A program made the translations under genes and the position numbers. From the NCBI GenBank assembly GCA_936440205.1, contig OW387136.1:35495427-35559426 (forward strand): a stretch of DNA of 64,000 nucleotides, written 5' to 3'. Source of the stretch: Lepidonotus clava. Its lineage: Eukaryota > Annelida > Polychaeta > Phyllodocida > Polynoidae. The notes under the pieces were generated by a model that saw nothing but the letters and a program-made list of their open reading frames with translations, was not told where the DNA came from and did not search any database. Positions 47,000-57,654 of this stretch are shown one piece after another. How positions within the stretch are numbered: the first letter of the stretch is position 1; the number at the start of each line of letters is the position of its first letter.

Positions 47000-47587
47000 G
47001 AAAGTATGACATACTTACCCCCAGAAGTCTTCCTCGCAAAAAGAGCCTGTCACCTGCAAAAGGAAATTCAGAGAAAAATGTTTGATTTTCAGATGTTAAG
47101 AGAAACAAAAGTCATGCATTTTCATTTTCCTACATATATACCAATATCTTGTATTAAGCTTTTTGAAAGTAAATTCAGGGAGAAAGATGTTTATTGTTAC
47201 TTTTCCATTATATATAATCAGCCTTTTTCCAAAATCGTGTTCGCCATTGGAAGATTTACTTTGATTAAAGATGCGAATGCACTGAGCAATACGACTAAAA
47301 TTCTGGTCACATTAGACATTACTAACGATTTATATATAACACTGTTGGATATTTTTCAAGCAGTTGGCCATTTCCTGGATAGATTTCTGGTCGAATCGCT
47401 AAATGGAAACATTGTTTCTGGTTGTTTTCAAACAATTGTAGTTGTTTCAACCAGAACTAAGCAACTAGAACTGTTTGCAACTATCAGGATCTTTGCTAAA
47501 TCGCCCAGTCTTAAGAATGTTACAACCACTCACATAATAAAGCCTTACCTATTAACTCATACAGGGCACAGTTACTTCCATATTTAG
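47000..47587 (+). CDS. Longest non-repeat open frame, product unknown
   Basis: The frame is open for 195 codons from a TGA at 46997-46999, with ATG at 47006, to TAG at 47585-47587. It is the longest frame here that is not made of repeats. By a rough estimate, one this long arises by chance only occasionally in 64 kb of such DNA. The peptide is rich in I, F, L and T (for example NTTKILVTLDITNDLYITLL, then FLDRFLVESLNGNIVSG). No motif, signal peptide or family is recognised. No promoter or polyadenylation signal is evident. It may be a decayed coding sequence. Confidence 0.25.
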   Translation, partial: ESMTYLPPEVFLAKRACHLQKEIQRKMFDFQMLRETKVMHFHFPTYIPISCIKLFESKFREKDVYCYFSIIYNQPFSKIVFAIGRFTLIKDANALSNTTKILVTLDITNDLYITLLDIFQAVGHFLDRFLVESLNGNIVSGCFQTIVVVSTRTKQLELFATIRIFAKSPSLKNVTTTHIIKPYLLTHTGHSYFHI

Positions 47588-48912
47588 AAAAAAATGAAAC
47601 GGTGCAGCATGTAATACATGACAGACAATGTTTTCCAAACCATCATAATGCACTGAGGTTTGCTTCAAGAACCAAAGGGCAATAGATTTAATAGAATGCC
47701 AGGTCCATACTCTCATTGAGTGTGATTGATGGAGTAGGGGCAGGTTTTCATATTGGATTTATCACTCATCTCAGGCACTGGCCATATCCTGACAGATTCA
47801 AGCTTTATTCCTGAGACAGAAAGGGGAATCAGGTAATAAGATTGAAGAGAGACAACACTACCATGGTCCGTGTCCTGACTGCATAGTTTGATTATTTAAA
47901 GTCCAGAGTACAAAGATCTTGCCCCCAGATGAAGGTTTTACAGGAATATTTATACCAAAACAAAGCTGCACAGCATTTGAATATTTGGAACCTATTTTCG
48001 AAGTGCACTTTCCTTACGCTTCAAAAAAAGAAGGATTGATGCGGCTTATAAGAAGCAGAGGAACAAGAAATGTCTGTTGAATTTGGGGGAGTTGATCTCA
48101 AGGGGATATAATGCGTGTTTCATATAATAATGTTTAAATATTGGTATATATATATAATTATGACATGAGTATATATATACGCGCACACATAGGCATAAGT
48201 TCTGCCTCCTTCTTTGTCATCTTTCACTACCCCTTCTCTTACCTACACCCCCCCCCCCGCCATCTCCAGCCCCCTTCTTCTACCGATCAGAGGCTATCAT
48301 GTGACGTGCTGTCATCTGGGTCGACACGAGTCCGTTATCAGTATCCCTGCACAGACCCTGTCTGATACCCCCTCACACGATACAGAGGGATCGAACAAAT
48401 CACTAGCAAATAACTGTAGTCCACCACACTGGAGTTGGGTTTGGATTTGTTTTCAATGTGCAATGAATTGTATTTCATGAAGCCATCATACAAATAAGTG
48501 TTTCCAGTTAATACTAAATTCAGTTTAATTACAAAGTAGTTTATTTCAATAGGGCTCTGGCTATTTGGCTTGCAATGGAGCAAGACACCCATATTTACAC
48601 GTTGGCTTGACACGGCGATGAAACTTCATTTAGAATGCTATGCGTTATAAGGAGGAAACCCAAGTAAGTGTTCTTTTAGATGTTAGAATCAACAGATTAG
48701 ATCCGACTAATGGACTACATAATTTTGTGACCTAGATATGGTGAAAGTAAAAGTCAGGATATCGGGAGGAAGCCCCCAGAATCTGAGTGGGACCATTGTT
48801 GGGGCAGAGACAGGAGGTAGGCGATATTAGGGAGATTGAGTGGCTGAGCGATGTTCGGGGAGATACAACAGCAGGGAGTGGGGCCTCAGTGGCGACATCT
48901 GCCCGTTATCGT
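47588..48912. other. Unassigned DNA
   Basis: A TA-rich patch at 48141-48180 and a C11 tract at 48248-48258. Nothing else is supported. Confidence 0.4.
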
Positions 48913-49008
48913 TGATTGATGTTCCCCGCGAGCAGGGTCAGCGTAAGGTTAGTTATACTTGCTCACGACATGAGCTAATCGCGAGCAAATGTTTGAGCAG
49001 ATCAATCA
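48913..49008. promoter_or_regulatory. Inverted pair of PBX/HOX-type sites
   Basis: TGATTGAT at 48913-48920 and its exact inverse ATCAATCA at 49001-49008 lie 81 bases apart in a GC-richer, repeat-free segment. TGATTGAT is a known PBX-HOX composite site. Function here is inference. Confidence 0.3.
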
Positions 49009-49608
49009 ACTCACTCCCTGTTACTCGCTGTCCCTGACCCCAGGGGTGGGCCGGCCCCGGGGACGACAGGCAAATAGCCACAATCTGGGAGTGGTCAACC
49101 ACAGAGTGGTGCAAACCGACATGTCTCCGATTGTGTTGTGGGATTTCTGTTAGTTCTGAGGCTCTTTTATATCATGTCTGTAAATCTTCTCCAATCCTCG
49201 GAATCGTCTTAGAATTGTTAGTTGAGACTAAGAAAGTCCATCATCAAATTGAGGAAATGAACGAATTGAGCTGGATGGTTTTATAGCCTACTTTCAGTGT
49301 ACTACTCGGAGGCGAAGTAATGTATTAATGTATAGACCAACGAACACAAGACAGGGAAATTTTTACTCACTGTTGTACATAAGAATACATCAAAAAGTTG
49401 AACAGCAGAAAGATTCTGATTGAAAAACAAAGATATTGTTTAATGGCATTCAAATATGATTCCCCATGCAGCCTTCATCTAGCTGAGAACCTTTCCCTTC
49501 AAATAGAGTTGCAATGAAACTAACCATGTGTAAGTGTAAAAAATATGTATTGGACAAACATACCTTAGATTTGATAAAGCGTTTTCTAGATCTGATTCAT
49601 ATCCCCGG
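49009..49608. other. Unassigned DNA
   Basis: Nothing is supported. Confidence 0.4.
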
Positions 49609-49642
49609 TGGGGAGGAGGGGGGAGGGGGGAGGGGAGCGGGA
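49609..49642. other. G-quadruplex-forming G-rich patch
   Basis: Repeated GGGG and GGGGGG runs separated by single A. Confidence 0.7.
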
Positions 49643-49679
49643 TCGTGCATTCAGCCCACAGCTTAAAACATGAAAAACC

Positions 49680-49830
49680 TTAAAGTCCCATACATATTAG
49701 ACGATTTTGACCTAGTAGGCCGACTGTTCAGTGCTAAAATCGGCAGATTCTACCAAGATAATAATCAGCCGATTTCTACCAGATTTATAGGGCGACTGTG
49801 TGGAAATCGGCGTGTGGCTATGAGGCTTTA
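49680..49830. mobile_element. MITE family 5, short diverged copy
   Basis: Left end TTAAAGTCCCATACATATTA and right end GTGTGGCTATGAGGCTTTA; ATCGGC/GCCGAT motifs fill the inside. Confidence 0.7.
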
Positions 49831-50993
49831 TACAGAGAGAGGCGTGACCTTTCTACATATTCCCCTGACCGACCCCCATCGTTCATCCATCCTGGCTGAC
49901 ACGGGCCATCCGGCCGTGACCAGTGGTCCGTCACTTCACAGTCGGCAGGGGAGTGCATTCACAAGGGCTGAAACTATGTGAGATATGCCCTATTAGCCTT
50001 AAGCTTACTTATCAATGCAAACTCAGCATATGGTAAAGCGAAATAAATTATAGATTATGCAATGACTATTTAAATGATGCATAGTAAGGCTTTAATGACA
50101 TCGACATATTACTTTGACTCCTCATTGAATAAGCCCATCCCAGCTTGCACCATCATGAAGACAGTTGCATGATACAAAATTGCTTGACAAATTGCGGCTA
50201 AAATTGGTAAATTTCAGCTTTATATATTTGCCTTTTTCTCATAGGAACCAATGTTTAAGCCTGTCAGCCAAGCCCACAATGTCCGACACTATTTTGCACT
50301 GAAATACAGCAATTTGCTTGGCTGGCAAAACTGCAAATCTTTCAATTGATGAAATTTAAGAAATCTTAATGTTTTAGCAACACTTGTATTGGGTATATAG
50401 AAAAAGATAGTTGTTGCTTATTTTAGGAACTCCATCTCTAGCAGACAAGGATGGCTTGTACTGTAAATTAATTTTGTCTGACCCTTATCCGGTTCTTGAA
50501 TCCCAATGTGTGATGGGCGTTTAATAACCAAACACAGCGACGTCTCAGTGCTAACCATACATAGAGTGATTTTGATAATCTTAAAGATTTTATTAGGGGT
50601 CTAAACACATCCATCTGTATATCAGAATGTCACTGTATATGCTATTGACCTTATATGATGCTATATAAAGAGTACTTATTTGGTTATGCCTGAATAGCAT
50701 AACCTTAGATTACGGTGATATGAGAGTTTCTGACAGAAAATACAGGCTGAAGGAAAACATGCTGGACTAGGTTTAATAGCAATAATATCAAAAGGACTTC
50801 TGAGAAGGATGGTATATGCTTTAATCACTGTAAAAATCTATGATTGCTAAAAGAAAAACCGCTTTATTGAATCCCCCACAAAGTCTCTTGTGTCTTCATA
50901 ATTATTCAGCTTCCAGAAACAAAAATATATAAACATAAATATATGTATAATATATACATTGATCCACTGATAGTATTGTAAATACTTTACATT
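49831..50993. other. Unassigned AT-rich DNA
   Basis: An imperfect inverted pair, CAGCCAAGC (50266) and GCTTGGCTG (50326), is the only structure noticed. Confidence 0.4.
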
Positions 50994-51386
50994 TTACCCT
51001 GATTTGCCATACACTTCCCACTCTCCTATAGCGTCAAAGAACCCCATGGAGATATACGATATGTCTGTAGGGGCAAAGTGATGGAATAGAAATTGATTAC
51101 TTTGAATGGGCTCCTGGTTCACCGATGGATAGGTTGGGTCACCCGAGGATAGGTCGAGGCAGTATCCTATAAAGTGTACTTCAAAAAGGCGGGTGTAGGG
51201 AGATAGACCTTGATAAAACTGTGAGAACGTAGAATTCAGGCAATGAAACTCAGGGAATGCAGAATTCAGGTAACTCGCCAGTATTTGATGCAGGATATAT
51301 GATGCTGCCGCAGTCCAGGCTTGGGTAGAATTTGAAATTCTTACTTTGATTTTTGAAATTGTACAGGTTGATTCCCTACCAAACAT
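50994..51386 (-). CDS. Possible small single-exon frame, product unknown
   Basis: 130 codons from ATG on the minus strand. The middle reads WTAAASYILHQILASYLNSA then LSPYTRLFEVHFIGYCLDLS. Aromatic residues are frequent and no low complexity is seen. A frame of this length is expected a few times by chance in this window. No promoter, splice or family evidence was found. Confidence 0.18.
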   Translation of the reverse strand: MFGRESTCTISKIKVRISNSTQAWTAAASYILHQILASYLNSAFPEFHCLNSTFSQFYQGLSPYTRLFEVHFIGYCLDLSSGDPTYPSVNQEPIQSNQFLFHHFAPTDISYISMGFFDAIGEWEVYGKSG

Positions 51387-51658
51387 ATTCGTAACTAGAC
51401 TGTATGATAAAGCAAACCTTTATAGTTTACTCATCCCTACTCCCTGTATATAGCAATAGCCCATTACATACAATTATGTGAAAATGAATTCCTAAAGTCA
51501 ATTAACAATGTTGCCATAATTAATCAATTCAATAGAACCCGAACTGATTCTTTCCCCTTAAGCTTCTCACATAATCTCGTTCATAAACCTATTTTCTGAC
51601 AATATCCATGTCTGAAATAGCTTCAGAACTTGGGTATACTGGCAGCGTGGACACCAAC
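51387..51658. other. Unassigned AT-rich DNA
   Basis: Nothing is supported. Confidence 0.4.
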
Positions 51659-52087
51659 TAAAGCCCCATACCCACTAACCGATTTTGGGACAAATCGGAG
51701 TTAACGTCAGTGCCAACGTCAGTGCCAACGTCAGTGCCAACGTCAGTGCCAACGTCAGTGCCAACGTCAGTGCCAACGTCAGTGCCAACGTCAGTGCCAA
51801 CGTCAGTGCCAACGTCAGTGCCAACGTCAGTGCCAACGTCAGTGCCAACGTCAGTGCCAACGTCAGTGCCAACGTCAGTGCCAACGTCAGTGCTAACGTC
51901 GGCCAACTCTGCTTGGCCAAGGCATACCCACGCATAATCGACGCTGCCATCGGCATCAGTGTCAGCCATCAGCACCAATGGCCGCGGGCAGTGCCGATCC
52001 ATATTTAACATGTTTGATAATTTTACACTAACGCTGATGACTGACGGCCGTCGGTGGCGGCCGTCCATTAGTGGGTATGGGGCTTTA
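51659..52087. mobile_element. MITE family 5 copy with internal minisatellite
   Basis: TAAAGCCCCATACCCACTAA and TTAGTGGGTATGGGGCTTTA are inverted ends. The inside contains about 16 near-perfect copies of a 12 bp unit, listed separately, so the element is longer than its relatives. Confidence 0.88.
51703..51903. repeat. Minisatellite, 12 bp unit, about 16 copies
   Basis: The unit AACGTCAGTGCC is almost invariant. Twelve is a multiple of three, so every frame encodes a four-residue repeat (NVSA, TSVP and, on the minus strand, TDVG or LALT). This makes long artificial frames, one of 239 codons. Confidence 0.97.
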
Positions 52088-52447
52088 CCATAGTGGACCG
52101 CGGCCCCCAGTCTGCCCGTCCACCAATAGACGTCTGATGGTGTTAGTGCCCAGCTTCTCCTGTTACTGGCCAGCTGTGAGGGGGGCGGATAGGTGAGGGA
52201 CAGGGGCTGGATGGGAGCTGACAGGGCTGATAAGGGGTGACCGTTAATGGGGGAAATAGGGGCTGCAGGTGACACAGGCTGACCCTTGTGTGTTCTGCAC
52301 ATAGTCAGAACACGGCATAACCGCATAGCCCACCAACGAGCCTTAAACATTCTTGTAACTTGTCCCAGTACTGCCACCTGGTGATTTTCAGTGACCGGCT
52401 CTATATGCTATATGTGGTAGATATAGCACGAGTCAGTGGGTATACGC

Positions 52448-52483
52448 GATATATAGTCGAGGCGCAAGCCGAGACTATGTATC
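52448..52483 (+). repeat. Compact hairpin with GCAA loop and tandem GA mismatches
   Basis: GATATATAGTC pairs with GACTATGTATC. Inside this are GA opposite GA, then GGC pairing with GCC, then a GCAA loop. As RNA this would be a GNRA tetraloop with sheared tandem G-A pairs. Its GAGGC-GCAA-GCCGAG tip is similar in design to the tips at 9472-9494 and 33238-33252, so it may be a third member of the nested-hairpin family. It lies 113 bases upstream of the TATA box at 52596. Confidence 0.65.
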
Positions 52484-52595
52484 AAGTATGCCAACTGACG
52501 AGGGCTATATCTGACATATACCACGGGTCTGAGGGCCTTTGATTGATGTTTGTCTGGCTTGTTATGTAAGAGGTCTGTCTCCTGCACCTCGTGCC

Positions 52596-52629
52596 TATAA
52601 AAAGGAGCTCTGAAAAACAGAGAAGTTCA
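52596..52629 (+). promoter_or_regulatory. TATA box with initiator
   Basis: TATAAAAAG at 52596-52604 is followed 33 bases later by an initiator-like TTCAGTT with the start A at 52629. The spacing is that of a classical core promoter. Upstream, CCAAT (near 52122), a GC-box-like GGGGCGG (near 52183) and a CTCF-like GCCACCTGGTG (52373) are present. Confidence 0.45.
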
Positions 52630-52664
52630 GTTTGTGTTTGTCTGTCGTACTGTGAGGGTCAACT

Positions 52665-52678
52665 ATGAATATTACAAG
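52665..52678 (+). CDS. Candidate short first coding exon (starts MNIT)
   Basis: A 36-base leader follows the predicted start at 52629. ATG at 52665 is then followed by codons for N, I and T. The exon ends in AAG directly before GTAAATAC at 52679, a fair splice donor. Short first coding exons of this type are common in animal genes. The next exon is not identified: an acceptor at 52860 (TATTTCTAG) would lead to a stop after a few codons, and a dispersed repeat starts at 52885. The product is unknown. Confidence 0.3.
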
Positions 52679-52884
52679 GTAAATACATTTTTGCACTAAT
52701 ATCTTTTCTGTTACATATTTGGGGACAAATATCCAAAGGAGATATAGTCCGTTTACAGTTCATTCTCACTTTACTCACTTAGCTTTTTTTTTCATTATCA
52801 TGTTATTTGTAAATCGGGGGGCTGAGCCCCTGAAACCACCTTTACTTTTCTTATTTCTAGGTTTCATCTAATATAAGGATTTCA

Positions 52885-53000
52885 GGCCCGTAGCCAGCAT
52901 TTTTGAGAAGGGGGGGGTTCGTTTTTTGACCAATAGATTTTTGTCTGGGGGTTTCGTTTTTTTGAATTTTGGGCTACATTTTTTTTTAAAACTTTTTTTT
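52885..53000 (+). repeat. Dispersed G-rich repeat (GGCCCGTAGCCAGC start)
   Basis: Starts GGCCCGTAGCCAGCATTTTT, followed by a G tract and TTCGTTTTTTGACC. This wording is common in marine-invertebrate dispersed repeats. Neither the class nor the far end is established. Confidence 0.45.
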
Positions 53001-53239
53001 ACTTGTAGGGACTTGTAGGGGATTTTGAAGGGTATTTTCACTATGTAGGCCTTTATATTTTCGCATGCGTTGACTTTGTGTCTTTATATTACTATGAACG
53101 TATTTATTTTCGTGCTGAACATATTTTTGCTTAAATCGCACATGTGAAATTATCACGAAAAAACACCATATAGAGGACCTGTTGATAACGTGATTTTGTC
53201 CATTAGGGCAAATCCGCGAAAATTTTTACCGCAAAAATA

Positions 53240-53400
53240 TCTACATTCACAGTATACCACAGTGTGCGCGGCCAGCCACCAGTGTGGATTCAAGCACCCC
53301 CCTTCAACCTCCCCGCCGCACTGCCCTCGGTCAGCCCAGCGCAGACCTCACGGCACCACTGTGGCGCCGTGAGATTATGTGGAGGCGTTCCGCTTGACTG
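53240..53400. other. GC-rich patch with 27 bp palindrome
   Basis: CTCACGGCACCAC, T, GTGGCGCCGTGAG is a near-perfect palindrome at about 53348-53374. Frames are open on the plus strand through this C-rich patch, but no single one is favoured. Confidence 0.4.
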
Positions 53401-53463
53401 GTGGAATACGCGTTATATTCACGGCCTACTTCTTTTGTTCTACCCCTCAACCGTGGTATATAC

Positions 53464-53540
53464 ATGTATAGACGTTGTGCACATGACGTCACAACTTGCA
53501 AAATGACCTGGCTGCCATGTTGGTGATCACCTTATTATCA
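53464..53540. mobile_element. MITE family 4 end fragment
   Basis: TATAGACGTTGTGCACATGA, then CGTCACAACTTGC and TTGGTGATCACC, matches the left half of 39714-39989. Confidence 0.6.
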
Positions 53541-53594
53541 TTATCATTTTAAGTTTTCAAGATATAAAATCAGCAGCGTTGCCGATAGTATTTA

Positions 53595-53705
53595 CTAACA
53601 CGTTGGTAAATATTTTGCTGCCGATTTTGTGTTGGTAGCCGATATCGCACTTTTGGCCACCGATAACGCGCTTTCGGCTGCTGAAATAGCACTGAAAGTC
53701 CAGGC
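53595..53705. repeat. Short 21 bp tandem repeat, 4-5 copies
   Basis: Units such as TTGGTAGCCGATATCGCACT and TTGGCCACCGATAACGCGCT recur every 21 bases. On the minus strand one frame encodes a seven-residue pattern close to SAISAAE. Confidence 0.75.
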
Positions 53706-54765
53706 TGCCTGTACAGAACGTTTCCATGGAGAGGCCGTCTTTTTGTGGGCATGCCTTGTCCAGGTATTGGGCTTTAACAGAAATGTATCAGATAAGCCAT
53801 AAATTGTAATATAGACCAAGGTCTAGAATCTAGATATGATTGGAATTGATGCGATATTCCTTTGAAGATAAGTCATATATAGTTGACAGGTTTTCTTTTT
53901 TGGCAACATTGCACATTCAGTTGGTTCGAAAGAATATCTGGTGGTTATTAATTCAGTAGACGTCTAAATACAAATGTGGTAGTACCTCTGTTATCATACA
54001 TTTTTGATAGAGATTCAACTCTTAAGCCACCATTGTATTATCATATCACACATAATGCAAAGCTCATCACATTCGTTTTTATTACAGGGGCATGACAGAC
54101 AGTTATGGAATCCTTGAGGGGTTTCATTCCGAGCTCCTGTTTCAACTTAATAAAAATCAGACAACACCTCTTATTGCAGGAGGCGCGTTTCGTTTTTCCA
54201 AAACTCAATTAATGTTTTGCAACATTATTTTCCACTTGCAAAAATGCACATCCCAGAACTAAAGCATCGTTCGGTTCTTCTTCAAGTTGCTGATTCTGCC
54301 ATAAAAGGTGTTTTAACGACATGAAGTAGTACGAGGTAATGTGCTGACAATGGTTAAAGAGTTCTAAGAACTGATTCACTAATAAGGGAATTCCAATAAA
54401 AAAGGATAGCAAAACATAGATCTAAGTAGGAACGTCATTGCAGTGGTTCTTTCTTGCCAAAAAGCCCTAATGTCTTTCCAAGTTTAATTCCAGACATAAG
54501 TTTAAAACACGACCAATCAAATCTAGAAATTGACCTGTTACAAATCTAGTCATTGAAGGCCCCATTGACAGCAATGACTCTGTATTGATACTCTACATTC
54601 GATACAATGGGCTAATGACCACCAAATGACAAATAACATGGCCATTTCTTAAAACACAACAAGAAACTATGGGACATGTCACATAGCAAGTAGATCTACC
54701 GGCAAAACAAGCCCACCCGCGGCTGGGCGATAATTCAAGAAAACTAAGACAAATGTACCAGCAGA
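53706..54765. other. Unassigned AT-rich DNA
   Basis: Nothing is supported. Confidence 0.4.
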
Positions 54766-54767
54766 AT

Positions 54768-54840
54768 AGACTAGTCGATGGTTCCCCCATCAGGCACCGT
54801 CTTGGTTGGCCTACCCACGCCGGGGGACTCATCGATTAGT
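54768..54840. repeat. Imperfect inverted repeat around a 33 bp loop
   Basis: ACTAGTCGATGGTTCCCCC faces GGGGGACTCATCGATTAGT. It could be a very small foldback element; no second copy is seen. Confidence 0.5.
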
Positions 54841-55008
54841 CTGGCCTGGACCAGGGTGTGACTTGTCGACTACGCACGCGCAGCGGGGGTCATGTGACCG
54901 GGCAGGTCCATACTGAGGTAGCCTGGTCGCCGACCCCCACATGCACGCAGAGCGTTAGTATTGGGCCTGGTATGATGCCATGAAAACAGCGCGGATAGAA
55001 CGTGGCGT

Positions 55009-55145
55009 TATCTACCCTAGCGCCCCGCGCCGCTGTGAAATGAGTGAGACGGATCAGAAGTGTCCGCACGGGTTTAGCCTATCTACCAGAGCGCCCTGCA
55101 TCGCAAGAAATCGAGTGAGCCGGAACAGAGTGTCCAAATTAGTGT
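55009..55145. repeat. Diverged two-copy tandem duplication, ~71 bp
   Basis: TATCTACCCTAGCGCCCCGC with GAGTGAGACGGATCAGAAGT recurs as TATCTACCAGAGCGCCCTGC with GAGTGAGCCGGAACAGAGTG. Confidence 0.75.
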
Positions 55146-55573
55146 GCTATTACATGCACATACATCGTTGCAACGCGGAAAGGGCGTGCTATTGCATGCG
55201 CCGACACCGATGCGCCGACACCAATTCGGCGTTTTTACACTATAGACATCGGAAAAAAACATCTGTAGGCCTACTAAACGGGGGAAAATAGAAATGTCAT
55301 TTGCTGTGGTGCTATCCAAACATCTATGTACAGCTTTATATATGGAAATTGTGGATATCTGTTTTTTTAACGGTAAAAATGACACTTTCCCATTGAAGCC
55401 AATGTTAAACAGTCATTTTTGCATATGTTAATACCTTGTAAATTGATGTGGTGACATATGTTTTTTAAATATGTTATACTCCTTATACACACATCTAACA
55501 GCTGTGTGAGTTTGGGAATTTTATTATGTTTTTTAAAGAAATCACACCAAGGAGGGCACAAGAAAGAGGGAAC
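55146..55573. other. Unassigned DNA
   Basis: Nothing is supported. Confidence 0.4.
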
Positions 55574-55752
55574 CTTATGAGTGCACGTTCTGTCGACCGA
55601 GGGGGCTGCTGTTAGCATACACTCTACACACACACTTCCCACTGTTCAAAGCCCCGTCTCCCACAATCATACTCCACCCTTACACATCCTTGTGATGGGG
55701 CTGGAGTACCTGCCATGCTGACAGGGACAATTTATGTCCATAAAAAACATCC
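55574..55752. repeat. Dispersed direct repeat, copy 1
   Basis: This segment (CTTATGAGTGC to TTTATGTCCATAAAAAACAT, with AAAGCCCCGTCTCCCACAAT inside) recurs at 57655-57835 at high similarity. Its tail, GCTGACAGGGACAATTTACG, is repeated again at about 55785-55815. Confidence 0.85.
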
Positions 55753-55832
55753 TTTTGTGGGATAGCGTCTTAACAGTCCCCGCTTTGCTGACAGGGACAA
55801 TTTACGTCTATAAGAAAACCAATTCCTTCAAA

Positions 55833-57654
55833 TAAAAGATACACATCAATCCAATACTGATCTTATGAAAATCATATTAAATTCTGTAGTGGTATCATGA
55901 TATATTAATGTGCTGCATTTTGCATGTGGTATAAGATATTTCTAGGGTAGCATATTGTCCTAAAGTACACAAATACACACAAGCAATCACGTTCTGCATG
56001 TTTTATTCCATTGGTTAGCTGCATATAATATTGTCTGTCAGTCAGTGCTGCATGCATAAAAGAAAATTTAAAAACGATGTGTAGCTGATATGCAGAAGCT
56101 ACTACTTCATAGTGAGGTTAGGATAAACTGGATGGCCCATGATCAGGTGGAGAACATGCACCACCTTCTGGACCTGAACCCTCTGGGGCTGACTACGGAT
56201 AGGATGACAACTATCTTATTATAATATTATTGACCTTACTTTACCTGTATAAAGGGACCTGACATAATTATACAGTACATAACCTTACAATATTAATAGT
56301 TCAATATAATACCAAAGTTTGTATGAAGATTAACCTATATGTAGGCCCTATGTGTATAAGGCCTAATCTATTGCAATTGCGTATTGCAGTAAAAGATTTG
56401 GAAACATCAGATGAAACGATACTCTTGATGAATCACGACAGTAAGCTTTCTTTTATTCAACTGGAAGAATATAGGGCATTGAAAAGTTGATCGAATGAGA
56501 TCCTAACTGATCCACATTTCTTTGTGCCAAAGGGATTGCTTAGATCACTGAATCCATGCTATATATACATTCTTGAGAAACCCATCCAAATACTTCATGA
56601 TTGAATAAAAAGTCAATTCCTTTGAATATCTTATCTCTTATCTGTAGGCACAAAGGTTCCTCCTTCAGCGATATGGTATTAGTTCTAACAAATCGGGAAA
56701 ACCATCTTGGGCAGTACAGGAAGAAAGACATGTATAGCTGGCCGTCTATATCAAGACTGCGACACTACTGACTGATAATCATATTATCGACTGCAACCCA
56801 AATGGCTCACTATGATTTGTGCAGGATATTCATGTAAAAATAGTAAGTCATTGTTCACATAAGTAATTGAACAATTGCATACTTGTAAAGCGTAGTTTTT
56901 CTATTGCTCCTGAATTAGCTGATGTTAGTAACCCTATGAACTATAGAGGTTTAATATCCATTAAAAGTCAGGGTGCTTTTTAGATGTTGTATTGTTTATT
57001 CCCATAGACATTAGCTAGCTCCATTGGCAGTCTGTCTCTGACCAGACTGTGAGTCCAATACATAACGTAGTTCCACAATATGAAGCACATGACACTCACG
57101 TGAAAGGAATAAGTCTATTAATATCCAATGTGTGAATACCAGTGGCAAGATCTCCCATTGACCATGAACAATCCAAATGGTAACGTCCACTCAACCACAC
57201 CCAGCCAACACTCCAGCCTGACTATACCAGTCTATCAGCTTCAATTCCATCTCCAGTATCTAGCTTCTAGTACCAATCTTTCCAGGATGTTTAACCAACT
57301 GCTAAATGCTGTGCCTGCATGCTTACATATGTTTACCTATGCTTGCCTAATGCTGCCCTTAAACACTCTCCTCTGTAGTACTGAGAGTTATACTCTTGGC
57401 CTTAGTCTTGATTCCACACAGGAACAGCTAAACTAAAGTCTGGACTGACCATCCGCATCAGTACAACGAGTTTGGAATATCATTAGATGTCGTGTCTATA
57501 ACGATTTTCTTAATAAATAAGCGAGATAAATTGGACGGGCAAAAGAAACTTAAGGTTGCTTATCTGTAATATAGGTAAGATTCCAAAGACTGTCTTTGTT
57601 ACCTGACCTTTTTGGAGAGAGGATGAGCTTCTGAGGGGTAAAGGAAGTAGTAAT
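55833..57654. other. Long stretch without a supported gene
   Basis: A 102-codon frame at 57128-57436 has no promoter, splice or family support. Nothing else is seen. Confidence 0.4.

Noticed and set aside
47009-47020. ATACTTACC, resembling the 5' end of U1 snRNA
   Set aside because: The similarity stops after nine bases; no U1 body or promoter element follows.
51658-52377. A 239-codon minus-strand frame
   Set aside because: Most of it reads through a MITE and a 12 bp minisatellite; the remainder lies in GC-rich, stop-poor DNA.
52860-52876. Acceptor at 52860 as the second exon of the 52.6 kb promoter
   Set aside because: Joining would give a stop after a few codons, and a dispersed repeat begins just after; a later exon would be needed.
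57128-57436. A 102-codon frame
   Set aside because: A length expected by chance several times in 64 kb; no supporting signal.
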